The notes under the pieces: model-generated
Seen by the model: only the letters and a program-made list of their open reading frames with translations
The model's database searches: none
What the model was told of the DNA's origin: nothing
Program-made: the position numbers and the translations under genes
Assembly: GCF_001043055.1 (NCBI RefSeq)
Contig: NZ_JYLF01000002.1
Coordinates: forward strand, 62,001 to 126,000
Length of the DNA: 64,000 nt
Reading direction: 5' to 3'
DNA from: Pseudomonas weihenstephanensis
Lineage (GTDB): Bacteria > Pseudomonadota > Gammaproteobacteria > Pseudomonadales > Pseudomonadaceae
Part shown: positions 6,928 through 17,624 of the stretch, in pieces
How positions within the stretch are numbered: the first letter of the stretch is position 1
Layout of the letters: each line of letters begins with the position of its first letter

Positions 6928-7261
6928 TGAACCCCCCGATCGGCCCGTCAATGGGCGTAGTAACTGACTATAGATCCTTTGTTTCTGGGTTTGACTCTGC
7001 GCACAGCGCTAGCCGTTCCATTCCAGAATCGGTGAGTGCTCCATCGGATGTGTAGAGTGCAATGCGCGCACTCATAGCAGCATCTATTTATGTAGGAAAG
7101 ATGCTACGTCACGTCAAGAGCTTGCCGCGTCGAACCTAGACTCACAAGACACATTTGGGATGTAGTGAATTTTCTTCAAGAACAAAGGATTCTTCTTACG
7201 CTTGTTAGGGAATAAACACAAAGAACAAGAGGCATTGATAGCAAAGTTAAAAAATCAGGCC
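6928..7261. other. Intergenic region upstream of the FUSC gene
   Basis: About 330 bp of AT-rich sequence with no reading frame, RNA gene or repeat that I can support. It must hold the FUSC gene promoter (minus strand); no clear -35/-10 pair was identified. Confidence 0.5.
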
Positions 7262-7293
7262 AAAAAAAAACGCGCCTGAGCGCGGTTTTTTTT
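7262..7293 (-). terminator. Rho-independent terminator of the pth-ychF unit
   Basis: The stem CGCGC / GCGCG with loop CTGA (7271-7284) is flanked by A9 on one side and T8 on the other. It reads as a terminator in both directions. On the minus strand it starts 10 nt after the ychF stop and is followed by nine T. Confidence 0.85.
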
Positions 7294-7303
7294 CGTGTTG
7301 TAT

Positions 7304-8404
7304 TTACACGTTGAAGCGGAAGTGAAGAACGTCACCGTCTTTAACGATGTATTCCTTGCCTTCCAGACGCCATTTACCAGCTTCTTTCGCACCCGCTTCG
7401 CCGTTGAATTTGATGAAATCGTCGTAGGCGATTACTTCAGCGCGGATAAAGCCTTTTTCGAAGTCGGTGTGGATCACACCGGCGGCTTGTGGAGCCGTTG
7501 CACCGACTTTCACGGTCCAGGCGCGAACTTCTTGAACGCCGGCGGTGAAGTAGGTTTGCAGGTTGAGCATTTCGTAACCTGCGCGAATCACGCGGTTCAG
7601 GCCTGGCTCTTCAAGGCCCAGCGCTTCCAGGAACATGTCTTTTTCTTCGCCGTCGTCCAGCTCGGCAATTTCGGCTTCAATCTTGTTGCAGACTGGCACC
7701 ACGATGGCGCCTTCTTCTGCGGCAATCTCCATTACCACGTCAAGCAACGGATTGTTTTCGAAGCCGTCTTCGGCCACGTTGGCGATGTACATCACCGGCT
7801 TGGTTGTCAGCAGGTGGAAGCTTTTGATGATGTGTTTCTCATCAGCGTCCATGTTCTTGATCAGGCTGCGTGCCGGCTTGCCCAAGGTGAAGTGGGCAAT
7901 CAGTTGCTCCAGCAAGGCTTTTTGAGCCACAGCGTCTTTGTCACCGCCTTTGGCGTTACGCGCGACTTTCTGCAATTGCTTTTCGCAGCTGTCGAGGTCG
8001 GCGAAGATCAGCTCAAGGTCGATGATTTCGATATCGCGTTTCGGGTCAACGCTGTTGGAAACGTGAATCACGTTTTCGTCTTCAAAGCAGCGGACCACGT
8101 GAGCGATGGCATCGGTCTCACGGATGTTGGCCAAGAACTTGTTGCCCAGCCCTTCGCCTTTCGATGCGCCAGCCACCAGGCCTGCGATATCGACGAACTC
8201 CATAGTGGTAGGCAAGATGCGCTGAGGCTTGACGATGGCAGCCAGCGCGTCCAGACGTGGGTCGGGCATCGGCACGATGCCGGTGTTCGGCTCGATCGTG
8301 CAGAAGGGGAAGTTCTCAGCCGCAATACCGGATTTGGTCAGGGCGTTGAACAGGGTGGACTTGCCGACGTTAGGCAGGCCGACGATGCCGCAGTTGAATC
8401 CCAT
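7304..8404 (-). CDS. ychF: Redox-regulated ATPase YchF (Obg-family P-loop protein)
   Basis: Ribosome-associated Obg-family ATPase implicated in stress and translation control. 366 residues. The P-loop is GLPNVGKS (9-16). In place of the GTP-specific NKxD motif the family has NVAED. A helical insertion follows the G domain, and a C-terminal TGS domain ([17 protein letters not shown] ... VLHFRFNV) ends it. The start MGFNCGIVG at 8404 matches family length and has GGGG upstream; a longer frame to 8470 only overlaps pth. It is 23 nt downstream of pth, the usual pth-ychF pair. Confidence 0.97.
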   Translation of the reverse strand: MGFNCGIVGLPNVGKSTLFNALTKSGIAAENFPFCTIEPNTGIVPMPDPRLDALAAIVKPQRILPTTMEFVDIAGLVAGASKGEGLGNKFLANIRETDAIAHVVRCFEDENVIHVSNSVDPKRDIEIIDLELIFADLDSCEKQLQKVARNAKGGDKDAVAQKALLEQLIAHFTLGKPARSLIKNMDADEKHIIKSFHLLTTKPVMYIANVAEDGFENNPLLDVVMEIAAEEGAIVVPVCNKIEAEIAELDDGEEKDMFLEALGLEEPGLNRVIRAGYEMLNLQTYFTAGVQEVRAWTVKVGATAPQAAGVIHTDFEKGFIRAEVIAYDDFIKFNGEAGAKEAGKWRLEGKEYIVKDGDVLHFRFNV

Positions 8405-8427
8405 GGTGTTTTCCCCGAGGAGTAGAG

Positions 8428-9012
8428 TCAGGCCTTCTGGCTGTGCAGGTTTTTCATCGCACGGTTCCATTCCCCGGCGAGGATATCCGGCAGCACGCCG
8501 AGGGCAAAATCGATGCTGGCGTCCAGTTTTTCCTGTTCGGCGCGTGGCGCACGACCCAGTACAAAGTTGGACACCATGCTGGCGACGCCTGGGTGGCCAA
8601 TGCCGAGCCGCAGACGGTAGAAATTATTGTTGTTTCCCAGTTGCGCGATGATGTCGCGCAGCCCGTTGTGACCTCCGTGGCCGCCGCCCAGCTTGAGCTT
8701 GGCAACGCCGGGAGGGAGATCCAGTTCGTCGTGGGCCACCAATATGGACTGCGGTTCAATGCGGTAGAAACCGGCAAGTGCCGCTACGGCCTGGCCGCTT
8801 CGGTTCATATAGGTGGTGGGAATCAACAGGCGAACATCCTGACCTTGGTGGCTGAAACGCCCGGTCAGGCCAAAATACTTGCGATCCGCAACGAGATTGA
8901 CCCCGTTTGCTGACGCTAGACGCTCAACAAAAAGGGCCCCTGCGTTATGCCGGGTCTGTTCGTATTCGGTGCCTGGATTTCCCAGGCCAACGATCAGTTT
9001 TATGGCGGTCAC
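8428..9012 (-). CDS. pth: Peptidyl-tRNA hydrolase
   Basis: Releases peptides from prematurely dropped peptidyl-tRNA. 194 residues, starting at a GTG. Family signatures are GLGNPG (9-14), Y-x-x-T-R-H-N-A-G with catalytic His22, [10 protein letters not shown], and [11 protein letters not shown] with the conserved Asp. C-terminal length is normal. It lies downstream of rplY after a 165-bp gap and directly upstream of ychF. Confidence 0.97.
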   Translation of the reverse strand: MTAIKLIVGLGNPGTEYEQTRHNAGALFVERLASANGVNLVADRKYFGLTGRFSHQGQDVRLLIPTTYMNRSGQAVAALAGFYRIEPQSILVAHDELDLPPGVAKLKLGGGHGGHNGLRDIIAQLGNNNNFYRLRLGIGHPGVASMVSNFVLGRAPRAEQEKLDASIDFALGVLPDILAGEWNRAMKNLHSQKA

Positions 9013-9177
9013 GACAAGGGCCCTTCTATGGCGTTGTGAATAACATCACCGCTGACAGCAGCGGCGAAAACGGACAAAAATACGGGTTTACATGAGTAAA
9101 CTTCGCGATCTTGTCCGCTTTACTCGCTGCGTGTTAGCTCGCGATGTTTCTCAAAACTCCAACAACAGAGTAATGAA

Positions 9178-9768
9178 TTACTCTGCGTCTGCTTCTGGTG
9201 CAACACGTGGAGCGTGAACGTTGGCTACTGCCAGGTCGTTACCGTGTGCCAGAGCTACGAACTCAACGCCTTTAGGAGCGGTGATGTCCGACAGGTGAAT
9301 GATCGAGCCGACTTCAGCGTTAGCCAGGTCAACTTCGATGAATTCAGGCAGGTCTTTTGGCAGGCAGGAAACTTCGATTTCAGCAATAACGTGCGAGATC
9401 TCGCCGCCTTTCTTGATCGGAGCAGCTTCACCCACAAAGTGAACTGGAACGATTGCAGTCAGCTTTTGACCGGCAACAACGCGAACGAAGTCAGCGTGCA
9501 TCACGTGGCCTTTAGCCGGGTGACGTTGCAGAGCTTTGATGATCACGTTTTGCTTAACGCCGCCAACAGTCAGTTCGATAACGTGGCTGTAAGCCGCTTC
9601 GTTTTCGAGCAGTTTGGCAACTTCTTTGGCCAGCATGCTGATGGATTCAGGGGCTTTTTCGCCACCGTAAACTACAGCTGGAACCAGGCTTGCGAGACGA
9701 CGCAGGCGGCGGCTCGCACCTTTCCCCAGGTCGGAACGCACTTCAGCATTCAGAGTAAAATCGTTCAT
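9178..9768 (-). CDS. rplY: 50S ribosomal protein L25, long (CTC) form
   Basis: Binds 5S rRNA in the large subunit. 196 residues, the two-domain TL5/CTC type: an N-terminal 5S-binding domain ([20 protein letters not shown] ... VVYGG) and a C-terminal beta domain ending in an acidic tail (VAPEADAE). ATG 9768 has GGAGATACAAC directly upstream; the frame extends further but without a site. It follows the prs terminator in the usual prs-rplY-pth-ychF order. Confidence 0.97.
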   Translation of the reverse strand: MNDFTLNAEVRSDLGKGASRRLRRLASLVPAVVYGGEKAPESISMLAKEVAKLLENEAAYSHVIELTVGGVKQNVIIKALQRHPAKGHVMHADFVRVVAGQKLTAIVPVHFVGEAAPIKKGGEISHVIAEIEVSCLPKDLPEFIEVDLANAEVGSIIHLSDITAPKGVEFVALAHGNDLAVANVHAPRVAPEADAE

Positions 9769-9833
9769 GTTGTATCTCCAAAATAACCACATCCGGCCTA
9801 GCGTTTGCGACCAGCGCTATGGACGGTATGGGC

Positions 9834-9870
9834 AAAAAAGCCCCGCCCCAACAGGCTGTTGGGGCGGGGC
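9834..9870 (-). terminator. Strong terminator of prs
   Basis: Perfect 14-bp GC-rich stem (9840-9853 with 9857-9870, loop GGC) followed on the minus strand by six T (9839-9834). It is a textbook intrinsic terminator about 40 nt after the prs stop, separating prs from rplY. Confidence 0.95.
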
Positions 9871-9908
9871 GCTTTTCGTCAACGTGATATCCGATAAGGG
9901 CAGGGCCC

Positions 9909-10850
9909 TTATCGGAACATCGCGCTGATCGATTCTTCGTTGCTGATGCGGCGAACCGCTTCAGCCACAACCGGTGCGATATCCAACTGGCGGATACGCG
10001 AACAGGCTTGTGCGGCAGCGGACAGCGGAATGGTGTTAGTCACCACCAGCTCATCCAGCATGGAATTTTCGATATTCTCGATTGCCCGACCCGACAGCAC
10101 AGGGTGTGTGCAGTAGGCGAACACTTTGGATGCGCCATGCTCTTTCAAGGCTTTAGCCGCATGGCACAGAGTGCCGGCGGTATCGACCATGTCATCAACC
10201 AGAATGCAGGTACGCCCTTCGACATCACCAATGATATGCATCACTTCCGAGTGATTGGCTTTCTCACGGCGTTTGTCGATGATACCCAGATCAACGCCCA
10301 GGGATTTTGCAACAGCGCGTGCACGCACGACGCCGCCGATATCCGGGGACACAATCATAAGGTTCTCAAAGCGCTGATCTTCGATGTCATCCACCAAAAC
10401 TGGGGAGCCATAGATGTTATCTACAGGAATATCGAAGAAGCCCTGAATTTGGTCAGCATGCAAATCAACCGTGAGAACACGATCGATGCCGACTACGGTA
10501 AGCATGTCAGCAACAACTTTTGCGCTGATAGCCACACGTGCGGAACGCGGACGGCGATCCTGACGGGCATAACCAAAGTAAGGAATAACAGCAGTAATAC
10601 GAGTCGCTGAGGAGCGGCGGAAGGCATCAGCCATCACGACGAGTTCCATCAGGTTATCGTTGGTCGGAGCACAAGTCGGCTGAATGATGAAAACGTCTTT
10701 ACCGCGGACATTTTCATTAATCTCAGCGGTAATCTCGCCGTCGGAAAACTTACCGACAGAAATGTCACCGAGTGGGATATGCAGCTGACGTACGACACGC
10801 CGAGCCAGATCGGGGTTAGCGTTCCCCGTAAAGACCATCATCTTGGACAC
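9909..10850 (-). CDS. prs: Ribose-phosphate pyrophosphokinase (PRPP synthase)
   Basis: Makes PRPP from ribose 5-phosphate and ATP for nucleotide, His, Trp and NAD synthesis. 313 residues, identical in length to the P. aeruginosa enzyme. Landmarks are [16 protein letters not shown], the Mg/ATP loop [27 protein letters not shown] and the PRPP motif [13 protein letters not shown]. The family N-terminus VSKMMVFTG fixes the start at GTG 10850; the longer frame would run into the tRNA. It directly follows tRNA-Gln and ends at a strong terminator. Confidence 0.97.
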   Translation of the reverse strand: MSKMMVFTGNANPDLARRVVRQLHIPLGDISVGKFSDGEITAEINENVRGKDVFIIQPTCAPTNDNLMELVVMADAFRRSSATRITAVIPYFGYARQDRRPRSARVAISAKVVADMLTVVGIDRVLTVDLHADQIQGFFDIPVDNIYGSPVLVDDIEDQRFENLMIVSPDIGGVVRARAVAKSLGVDLGIIDKRREKANHSEVMHIIGDVEGRTCILVDDMVDTAGTLCHAAKALKEHGASKVFAYCTHPVLSGRAIENIENSMLDELVVTNTIPLSAAAQACSRIRQLDIAPVVAEAVRRISNEESISAMFR

Positions 10851-10895
10851 GCGCAGTACCTGAAGGCTGAGGGTAACCTGGATGAGTATAAGAAA

Positions 10896-10970
10896 TGGCA
10901 GGGGCGGCTGGATTCGAACCAACGCATGGCAGGATCAAAACCTGCTGCCTTACCGCTTGGCGACGCCCCT
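10896..10970 (-). tRNA. glnT: tRNA-Gln (anticodon UUG)
   Basis: 75 nt including an encoded CCA end. The acceptor stem AGGGGCG / CGCCCCT is followed by GCCA. The D arm contains AAGCGGTAAGGC. The anticodon stem-loop GCAGG-TTTTGAT-CCTGC has TTG at 10938-10936, and the T arm is TTGGTTCGAATCC-like. It lies between ispE and prs in the same direction and is probably processed from their shared transcript. The symbol is generic. Confidence 0.95.
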
Positions 10971-11007
10971 GTATCTGTTGCTACGAGTACCGTGTACCCG
11001 TTTCCGC

Positions 11008-11856
11008 TTACAGATTTTGTAGTGTGCGATGCAACATCGAAACGTTGCTTCCCTTTGCTACAAACCCTGTATGGGTCTCTGTAAGAAGGTGCAGGACTTT
11101 ATCAGCATCTGCTTCGTTTGGGAAGGCCCCAAATATACAACTTCCAGTTCCAGTTAATTTTGCTTCGGTATATTTACCTAACAAATTCAAAGCTTTACGT
11201 ACATCTGGGTAAAGCCCCTTCACTACTGCTTCGCAGTCGTTTCGGCTGTTTCCCTTGGGAACGGGGCGCACTGTAATGGGCAAAGTGTTACGTGTCAACA
11301 AAGGATGTGAAAAAATTTCTGCTGTGCTTACAGAGACTTGCGGTACAAGCACCACATACCAAGGCTCTTCGGGGTATTCGTGTGACAGGATTTCGCCCAC
11401 GCCCTTAGCGAAAGCGGCGTAGCCGCGTACGAAAACCGGAACGTCAGCCCCCAGACTCAAACCCAATGCGGCCAGGCGATCCTCATCCCAGCCCAGTTGC
11501 CAAAGATGATTGAGGGCCAGCAATGTGGTGGCGGCATTGGAGCTGCCACCGCCAAGGCCTCCGCCCATAGGCAGCACTTTTTTGATCCGGATATCAATGC
11601 CCAGCGGGCAGGCGGCGTCTTGTTGAAGTAGTTTTGCCGCTCTGACGATCAAGTTTTGATCGTGGGGCACGCCAGGGAACTCGGTGTGCAGGCAGATCTT
11701 TGCGTCATCGCGCACCGAAAACGTCATTTCATCGCCGTAATCGAGAAATTGAAACAACGTTTCCAGTTCGTGATAACCGTCTTCGCGACGGTCAAGGATG
11801 TGCAGCATCAAATTCAGTTTTGCCGGTGAAGGTAACGTCAGTGGATTTTTTTGCAT
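11008..11856 (-). CDS. ispE: 4-diphosphocytidyl-2-C-methyl-D-erythritol kinase
   Basis: GHMP-family kinase of the MEP isoprenoid pathway. 282 residues. The N-terminal [20 protein letters not shown] signature and the ATP-binding glycine loop [15 protein letters not shown] are present, with a C-terminal [12 protein letters not shown] start at ATG 11856; a GTG at 11874 overlaps the end of lolB. The lolB stop lies 1 nt before this ATG, so it is coupled to the lolB operon. tRNA-Gln follows. Confidence 0.96.
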   Translation of the reverse strand: MQKNPLTLPSPAKLNLMLHILDRREDGYHELETLFQFLDYGDEMTFSVRDDAKICLHTEFPGVPHDQNLIVRAAKLLQQDAACPLGIDIRIKKVLPMGGGLGGGSSNAATTLLALNHLWQLGWDEDRLAALGLSLGADVPVFVRGYAAFAKGVGEILSHEYPEEPWYVVLVPQVSVSTAEIFSHPLLTRNTLPITVRPVPKGNSRNDCEAVVKGLYPDVRKALNLLGKYTEAKLTGTGSCIFGAFPNEADADKVLHLLTETHTGFVAKGSNVSMLHRTLQNL

Positions 11857-11857
11857 G

Positions 11858-12484
11858 TCATTGACCCAATTCACGGGGTTGCCAATCTTTCACCACCAGG
11901 GTGACGTCCAGGTCGGTACCGTGCAGCTTGACGCGCTCAGGTACCCAGAATCCGTTTTGTTCGACGTAACTCAGGTATTCAATTTTCCAGCCGTCCTGTT
12001 CCAGATTGGCCAGACGGCTGTCTGCGTTGAGTGTGACCCGGCTTTTGCTGCCGGGAGCAGGTAGTCCGCGCACCCACCAGACCAAATGTGACACGGGCAG
12101 GCTCCAGCCCAGTTGCTCGCCCAGCAGTTCTTCTGGTGTGGACGCTTCATAGCGGCCCTGATTGGCAACTTCCAGGCTCACATTTCCGGGCCGTCCGGTC
12201 AGGCGGGCGGCACCCCGGCCCAGTGGGCCTGACAAGCGAATGTCGTAATAGTCCTGGCGCTGCAACCAAAACAAGGTCGCGCTGCCGGAGTCTTTAGGGG
12301 CGCGAATTCCGACTTTGCCGTTGATCTGCCAGCCGTCGAGTTGCGTCAGATGCTGTTTGTGTTCTGTCCACAACGCCGGGCTGCCGTGACCCTCGACCGA
12401 TTCACGGGCGCCAAACATCGAGCAGCCGGCCAAAAGGGCGATCAAGCCAAAGGCAATAAGGTGTCGCAGGTGGCGATAAAACAT
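11858..12484 (-). CDS. lolB: Outer-membrane lipoprotein receptor LolB
   Basis: Receives lipoproteins from LolA and inserts them in the outer membrane. 208 residues with a lipobox LLAG|C (Cys21), followed by Ser so retained in the outer membrane. The LolB fold shows in [10 protein letters not shown], in [12 protein letters not shown] and in [16 protein letters not shown], including the exposed hydrophobic loop region. It starts 3 nt after the TPR lipoprotein gene and continues into ispE. Confidence 0.95.
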   Translation of the reverse strand: MFYRHLRHLIAFGLIALLAGCSMFGARESVEGHGSPALWTEHKQHLTQLDGWQINGKVGIRAPKDSGSATLFWLQRQDYYDIRLSGPLGRGAARLTGRPGNVSLEVANQGRYEASTPEELLGEQLGWSLPVSHLVWWVRGLPAPGSKSRVTLNADSRLANLEQDGWKIEYLSYVEQNGFWVPERVKLHGTDLDVTLVVKDWQPRELGQ

Positions 12485-12487
12485 GAT

Positions 12488-14212
12488 TTAAAGAGTCTCG
12501 GATCCGGTCAGGCGCAAAACGGTTTTGCGCAGGAGAGGGCTGTCGGGGTTTTCTTTAAGAAACCTGGCCCAGATTTGCTTGGCTTCGCGCTGCTTGCCAT
12601 TGGCCCAAAGCACCTCGCCCAAGTGCGCGGCGACTTCTTGATCCGGGAAGCGCTCCAGAGCCTGGCGCAACAAGCGCTCGGCTTCATCCAGATTGCCAAG
12701 GCGGTAATTCACCCAGCCCAAGCTGTCGAGCACGGCCGGATCATCCGGGTTGATGTCGTAAGCCTGCTGAATCAGTGCTTTGGCTTCGGCGTAGCGCGTC
12801 GTTCGATCTGACAGGGTGTAGCCCAACGCGTTCAATGCCATTGCGTTGTCAGGCTCGCGGGCAATGATGGCGCGCAAGTCTTTTTCCATTTGCGGTAGGT
12901 CATTGCGCTTTTCGGCCAGCATGGCGCGTGAGTACAACAGGTTCAGATCATCCGGGTACTGTTTCAGCGCTTGTTGCAGCACGTTCCAGGCGCGGTTTGT
13001 CTGATTGTTCGCGCTTAAGGTTTCTGCTTCGATCAAAAACAACTGAATCGCGTAGTCCGGTTGCTCATCTCGTGCCGTGGCAAGTTTGGTGGACGCTTCA
13101 GCGCCCCGGCCGTGGCTGATCAAGATGTCAGCCTGGCGCAGCTGGGCGGGCAAATAGTCATTGCCGGGGCCAACCAGGGCGTATTCGATCAGTGCGCCTT
13201 GCGGGTCGTTGCGCTCCTCGGCAATCCGGCCAAGGTTTAAATGCGCTGAATCTACGTGACTGTCGCGCTCAATCAGTGTTTGCAGATAGCCTTCGGCCTC
13301 GTCCCAGGCTTTGCCTTCAAGGCACACCAATGCCAGCGAAAAGCGCAGTTCATCGTCTTCGGGGTATTGCTGGAGCAGGCTGGCGAACTGGGTTTTGGCT
13401 TGATCCATGCGGTTCTGTTCAACCAGTGTGCGGGCATACGTCAGGCCCAGGCGCTTGTCCTCAGGGTACTGTTCGACACTTTTTTTCAGCAGCGGCAGGG
13501 CTTCATCGCCGCGATCAAGCCCTTGCAAGATGCGCGCTCGCAGCAGCACCGGTGCGACTTCACCGGCTTGCGGCGGATTGCGTTCCAGCAGCTTGAGTGC
13601 GCCTTGTGCGTCACCATCCTGCTGCATCAACAAGGCTTTGCCGAAAATAAGCTGGCCGTTATCCGGATGCCTGGCGAGTAATTGATCAAAGCTTTTGAGC
13701 AATCCGCTGCGGGTGTCTGGGTCTGTTTCGGCGGCCGATAAGGCTAAAAAGTCAAAGTGAGTATCGCCTTTGGCTTGCAGGACTTTTTCCATGTACACCA
13801 TGGAATCGTCATACCGGCCGTTGCGTGCCAACTGAATAGCGGCCGCGCGTTGTGCTTCCAGATCATCCGGTGCGTTTCTGGCCCAAATCAGCGATGTGTC
13901 GAGTGCGGCCTGATCGGCGCCCAGGTACTCGGCAATGCGAAAGGCGCGCTCGGAAATACCCGGGTCCTGGGTGTTGATGGCCTGGGTCACGTAGTTATCC
14001 AGTGCCAGGTCCAGTCGATTGCGCTGGCCCGCCAATTCGGCGCTTAACAAGCTGTACAGCGTGTCTTCGCTGAATGAGCTGTAGACCGTTGGTTTTTCGG
14101 GTGCGGAAGTGGCGTCTTCGACCGGGGACGATTCGTTCGGCGACGTGGGGGCCAAGACTTGGCAGCCACTGAGGAAGACGAGAGCAAGGAGCAACGCGGA
14201 GGATCTATTCAT
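12488..14212 (-). CDS. TPR-repeat outer-membrane lipoprotein upstream of lolB
   Basis: 574 residues. A lipoprotein signal peptide with lipobox FLSG|C (Cys17) is followed by a Ser/Pro/Glu linker and then more than ten tetratricopeptide-like repeats (for example SLGWVNYRLGNLDEAERLLR and AQRAAAIQLARNGRYDDSMV). Such proteins are scaffolds for protein contacts. This gene is commonly found upstream of lolB in Pseudomonas, and the partner is unknown to me. The start MNRSSALL at 14212 is chosen for the signal peptide. It is divergent from hemA across a 212-bp gap. Confidence 0.88.
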   Translation of the reverse strand: MNRSSALLLALVFLSGCQVLAPTSPNESSPVEDATSAPEKPTVYSSFSEDTLYSLLSAELAGQRNRLDLALDNYVTQAINTQDPGISERAFRIAEYLGADQAALDTSLIWARNAPDDLEAQRAAAIQLARNGRYDDSMVYMEKVLQAKGDTHFDFLALSAAETDPDTRSGLLKSFDQLLARHPDNGQLIFGKALLMQQDGDAQGALKLLERNPPQAGEVAPVLLRARILQGLDRGDEALPLLKKSVEQYPEDKRLGLTYARTLVEQNRMDQAKTQFASLLQQYPEDDELRFSLALVCLEGKAWDEAEGYLQTLIERDSHVDSAHLNLGRIAEERNDPQGALIEYALVGPGNDYLPAQLRQADILISHGRGAEASTKLATARDEQPDYAIQLFLIEAETLSANNQTNRAWNVLQQALKQYPDDLNLLYSRAMLAEKRNDLPQMEKDLRAIIAREPDNAMALNALGYTLSDRTTRYAEAKALIQQAYDINPDDPAVLDSLGWVNYRLGNLDEAERLLRQALERFPDQEVAAHLGEVLWANGKQREAKQIWARFLKENPDSPLLRKTVLRLTGSETL

Positions 14213-14424
14213 ATAAGAGAAGGGCGACTTACCTGCGGTCGGGGCATCATGACACATGCGACAGGGCAAACCCTAACAGCTGCGACTATCGATATGAAGG
14301 GCCAGGATGATGGCTAATTGGGCGTCAACAGACCTTAACTATAGAGACAATAGTCAGCAATGGTTGTTCTCAATCTGGCGAAGTAGGACAATTGCCGGCT
14401 TCTCGTCATCATCAGCGATCTTGA

Positions 14425-15711
14425 ATGGCCTTCCTTGCACTCGGTATTAACCACAAGACTGCTTCAGTAGACGTCCGCGAGCGCGTGGCTTTTACCCCCG
14501 AGCAGTTGGTTGAGGCCTTGCAGCAGCTCTGCCGACTCACCGACAGTCGCGAAGCTGCGATCCTCTCAACCTGCAATCGCAGTGAGCTGTATATAGAGCA
14601 AGACCACCTTTCCGCCGATACGGTCCTGAAATGGCTGGCTGACTATCATAAGCTCGACCTTGATGCGTTGAGGTCCTGCGCCTACATCCATGAAGAGGAC
14701 GCAGCGGTTCGCCACATGATGCGAGTGGCGGCGGGCCTTGACTCGCTGGTATTGGGTGAGCCGCAAATTCTCGGTCAGTTGAAGTCAGCGTATGCCGTGG
14801 CGCGTGAAGCGGGCACTGTCGGGCCATTGTTGGGGCGCCTGTTTCAGGCCACCTTTAACTCGGCCAAGCAAGTGCGTACTGAAACGGCTATTGGCGAGAA
14901 CCCGGTGTCGGTGGCGTTTGCCGCGGTCAGCCTGGCGAAGCAGATTTTCAGCGACTTGCAGCGCAGTCAGGCCTTGCTCATCGGTGCTGGTGAAACCATT
15001 ACGCTGGTCGCCCGTCACCTGCATGACCTGGGGGTTAAACGTATCGTGGTGGCAAACCGTACGCTTGAACGCGCCAGCATTTTGGCTGAACAGTTCGGCG
15101 CACATGCGGTGTTGTTGTCGGACATTCCCCAAGAGTTGGTGCACAGCGATATCGTCATCAGTTCCACCGCCAGCCAATTACCGATCTTGGGTAAGGGCGC
15201 GGTTGAAAGCGCTTTAAAGCTGCGCAAGCACAAACCTATTTTTATGGTCGACATCGCTGTTCCGCGCGATATCGAACCTGAAGTAGGCGAGTTAGACGAC
15301 GTTTACCTCTATACCGTCGATGACTTGCATGAGGTCGTAGCTGAAAACCTCAAGAGCCGTCAGGGCGCAGCGCAAGCGGCAGAAGAACTGGTCAGTATTG
15401 GCGCTGACGAATTCATGGTGCGTTTACGTGAATTGGCCGCGGTTGATGTGCTCAAGGCGTACCGTCAACAAGGCGAGCGTCTGCGTGACGAAGAATTGCA
15501 AAAAGCCCAGAAAATGCTCGCCAATGGCGGTAACCCTGAAGACGTGCTGGCACAACTGGCACGCGGCTTGACGAATAAATTGCTTCACGCCCCCAGCGTG
15601 CAGCTGAAAAAGCTTTCCGCCGAAGGCCGCCTCGATGCGCTGGCCATGGCCCAAGAACTTTTTGCCCTCGGTGAGGGCTCATCGGATAGCTCTGCGGATA
15701 AAAAATCGTAA
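14425..15711 (+). CDS. hemA: Glutamyl-tRNA reductase
   Basis: First committed step of C5 haem synthesis: reduces glutamyl-tRNA to glutamate-1-semialdehyde. 428 residues. The catalytic Cys lies in [11 protein letters not shown]. The tRNA-recognition stretch is [20 protein letters not shown], and the NADPH fold shows in [18 protein letters not shown]-terminal dimerisation helix region closes it. It heads the hemA-prfA-prmC-moeB-murI operon, and its stop overlaps the prfA ATG by one base. Confidence 0.97.
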   Translation: MAFLALGINHKTASVDVRERVAFTPEQLVEALQQLCRLTDSREAAILSTCNRSELYIEQDHLSADTVLKWLADYHKLDLDALRSCAYIHEEDAAVRHMMRVAAGLDSLVLGEPQILGQLKSAYAVAREAGTVGPLLGRLFQATFNSAKQVRTETAIGENPVSVAFAAVSLAKQIFSDLQRSQALLIGAGETITLVARHLHDLGVKRIVVANRTLERASILAEQFGAHAVLLSDIPQELVHSDIVISSTASQLPILGKGAVESALKLRKHKPIFMVDIAVPRDIEPEVGELDDVYLYTVDDLHEVVAENLKSRQGAAQAAEELVSIGADEFMVRLRELAAVDVLKAYRQQGERLRDEELQKAQKMLANGGNPEDVLAQLARGLTNKLLHAPSVQLKKLSAEGRLDALAMAQELFALGEGSSDSSADKKS

Positions 15712-16793
15712 TGAAAGCGTCACTGCTTAATAAGCTGGACATCCTCCAGGACCGTTTTGAAGAATTGACCGCGTTGCTTGGCGATGGCGAGGTCATTTCG
15801 GATCAAACCAAATTTCGTGCGTATTCCAAGGAGTACGCAGAAGTTGAGCCTATTGTTGGTGCTTATAGCCAATGGCTAAAAGTCCAGGCTGACCTTGAAG
15901 GCGCACAAGCGTTACTCAAAGACAGCGACCCCGACATGCGTGAAATGGCGGTTGAGGAGGTGCGCGAAGCCAAAGAGCGGCTGATTGAGCTCGAAGGTGA
16001 TCTGCAACGCATGCTGCTGCCCAAAGACCCGAACGACGGGCGTAACGTATTCCTCGAAATTCGTGCCGGTACGGGCGGTGATGAGGCGGCGATCTTTGCC
16101 GGTGACCTGTTTCGCATGTACTCCCGTTACGCTGAGCGTCGTGGCTGGAGGCTGGAAATCCTGTCTGAAAACCCGGGTGAGCATGGCGGCTATAAAGAAG
16201 TCATTGCTCGCGTCGAAGGGGACAACGTTTACGGCAAGTTGAAGTTCGAGTCCGGCGTGCACCGCGTTCAGCGAGTCCCTGCCACCGAGTCTCAGGGCCG
16301 TATTCACACCTCTGCCTGCACCGTGGCAGTGTTGCCTGAACCCGATGAGCAGGAAGCCATTGAGATCAATCCTGCCGATTTGCGTGTTGATACCTACCGT
16401 TCTTCCGGCGCGGGCGGTCAGCACGTCAACAAGACCGACTCGGCCATCCGTATCACTCACTTGCCTTCGGGCATCGTAGTTGAGTGTCAGGAAGAGCGTT
16501 CGCAGCATAAAAACCGTGCACGGGCGATGTCGTGGCTTTCAGCTAAATTGAATGACCAGCAAACCAGCGCTGCGGCCAATGCCATTGCCAGCGAGCGTAA
16601 GTTGCTGGTGGGCTCGGGAGACCGCTCCGAGCGCATCCGGACCTACAATTTTGCGCAAGGACGAGTGACCGATCACCGCGTCAATCTCACCTTGTATTCA
16701 TTGGATGAAGTGCTGGCAGGCGGCGTTGAAGCCGTGATCGAGCCGTTGTTAGCCGAATACCAGGCCGATCAACTGACCGCGTTGGGTGAATAA
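15711..16793 (+). CDS. prfA: Peptide chain release factor 1
   Basis: Reads UAA and UAG stops. 360 residues. The codon-recognition PxT motif is PAT in RVPATESQG, and the catalytic GGQ loop is [14 protein letters not shown]. It follows hemA with TAATG overlap and is followed by prmC, whose product methylates this GGQ glutamine. The pairing is functional. Confidence 0.98.
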   Translation: MKASLLNKLDILQDRFEELTALLGDGEVISDQTKFRAYSKEYAEVEPIVGAYSQWLKVQADLEGAQALLKDSDPDMREMAVEEVREAKERLIELEGDLQRMLLPKDPNDGRNVFLEIRAGTGGDEAAIFAGDLFRMYSRYAERRGWRLEILSENPGEHGGYKEVIARVEGDNVYGKLKFESGVHRVQRVPATESQGRIHTSACTVAVLPEPDEQEAIEINPADLRVDTYRSSGAGGQHVNKTDSAIRITHLPSGIVVECQEERSQHKNRARAMSWLSAKLNDQQTSAAANAIASERKLLVGSGDRSERIRTYNFAQGRVTDHRVNLTLYSLDEVLAGGVEAVIEPLLAEYQADQLTALGE

Positions 16794-17624
16794 ATGACCA
16801 TTATTGCCAGCTTGTTACGGGCTGCCGAACTGCCTGACTCGCCCACGGCCCGACTGGATGCCGAGTTGTTGTTGGCCGCCGCCCTGGGCAAGTCGCGCAG
16901 TTACCTGCACACATGGCCCGAGAAAATTGTCAGCAGCGAATCGGCACTGATCTTTGCCGACTACCTGCAACGCCGTCGCGCGGGTGAGCCGGTGGCCTAC
17001 ATTTTGGGTCAGCAAGGGTTCTGGAATCTTGACCTGGAAGTGGCGCCACACACGTTGATTCCGCGCCCGGATACCGAACTGCTGGTTGAGACCGCATTGC
17101 AACTGCTGCCTGCAACGCCGGCTAACGTGCTGGATCTGGGCACCGGCAGCGGCGCCATTGCGCTGGCCTTGGCCAGTGAACGTGCGGCCTGGCAGGTGAC
17201 GGCGGTTGACCGTGTGCTTGAAGCCGTTGCTCTGGCCGAGCGTAATCGCCAGCGCTTGGCGCTGGACAACGTCACTGTGCTCAACAGTCATTGGTTCAGT
17301 GCTTTGGCCGACCATCGTTTTGACCTGATTATCAGCAACCCGCCTTACATTGCCGCAGGTGATGTTCATCTGGCTGAAGGCGACGTGCGTTTCGAACCCG
17401 AAAGTGCGTTGGTGGCGGGCCCCGACGGGCTGGACGATATTCGCCAGATTGTCGCCGCAGCCCCGCAGCACCTCAACCCGGAGGCATGGCTGATGCTCGA
17501 ACACGGTTACGACCAGGGCGCGCCCGTGCGTGACTTGCTGCAAGGTGCCGGTTTTACCCAGGTTGAAAGCCGCAAGGACCTGGGCGCTCATGAGCGTATT
17601 ACGCTGGGCCGGCTGCCGTGCTGA
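16794..17624 (+). CDS. prmC: Release-factor glutamine N5-methyltransferase
   Basis: Methylates the GGQ glutamine of RF1/RF2 using SAM. 276 residues. An N-terminal helical domain precedes the SAM site VLDLGTGSGAIALALA and the active-site NPPY motif (ISNPPYIA). It starts immediately after prfA and overlaps moeB by 7 nt. Confidence 0.97.
   Translation: MTIIASLLRAAELPDSPTARLDAELLLAAALGKSRSYLHTWPEKIVSSESALIFADYLQRRRAGEPVAYILGQQGFWNLDLEVAPHTLIPRPDTELLVETALQLLPATPANVLDLGTGSGAIALALASERAAWQVTAVDRVLEAVALAERNRQRLALDNVTVLNSHWFSALADHRFDLIISNPPYIAAGDVHLAEGDVRFEPESALVAGPDGLDDIRQIVAAAPQHLNPEAWLMLEHGYDQGAPVRDLLQGAGFTQVESRKDLGAHERITLGRLPC

Noticed and set aside
6928..6951. TTG start of the FUSC gene
   Set aside because: ATG 6927 directly behind a G-rich site gives a normal N-terminus; the eight extra codons have no support.
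7295..8425. 376-codon plus-strand frame opposite ychF
   Set aside because: Antisense shadow of a certain gene, rich in Val/Phe/His/Gln as expected from reverse reading of Pseudomonas codons.
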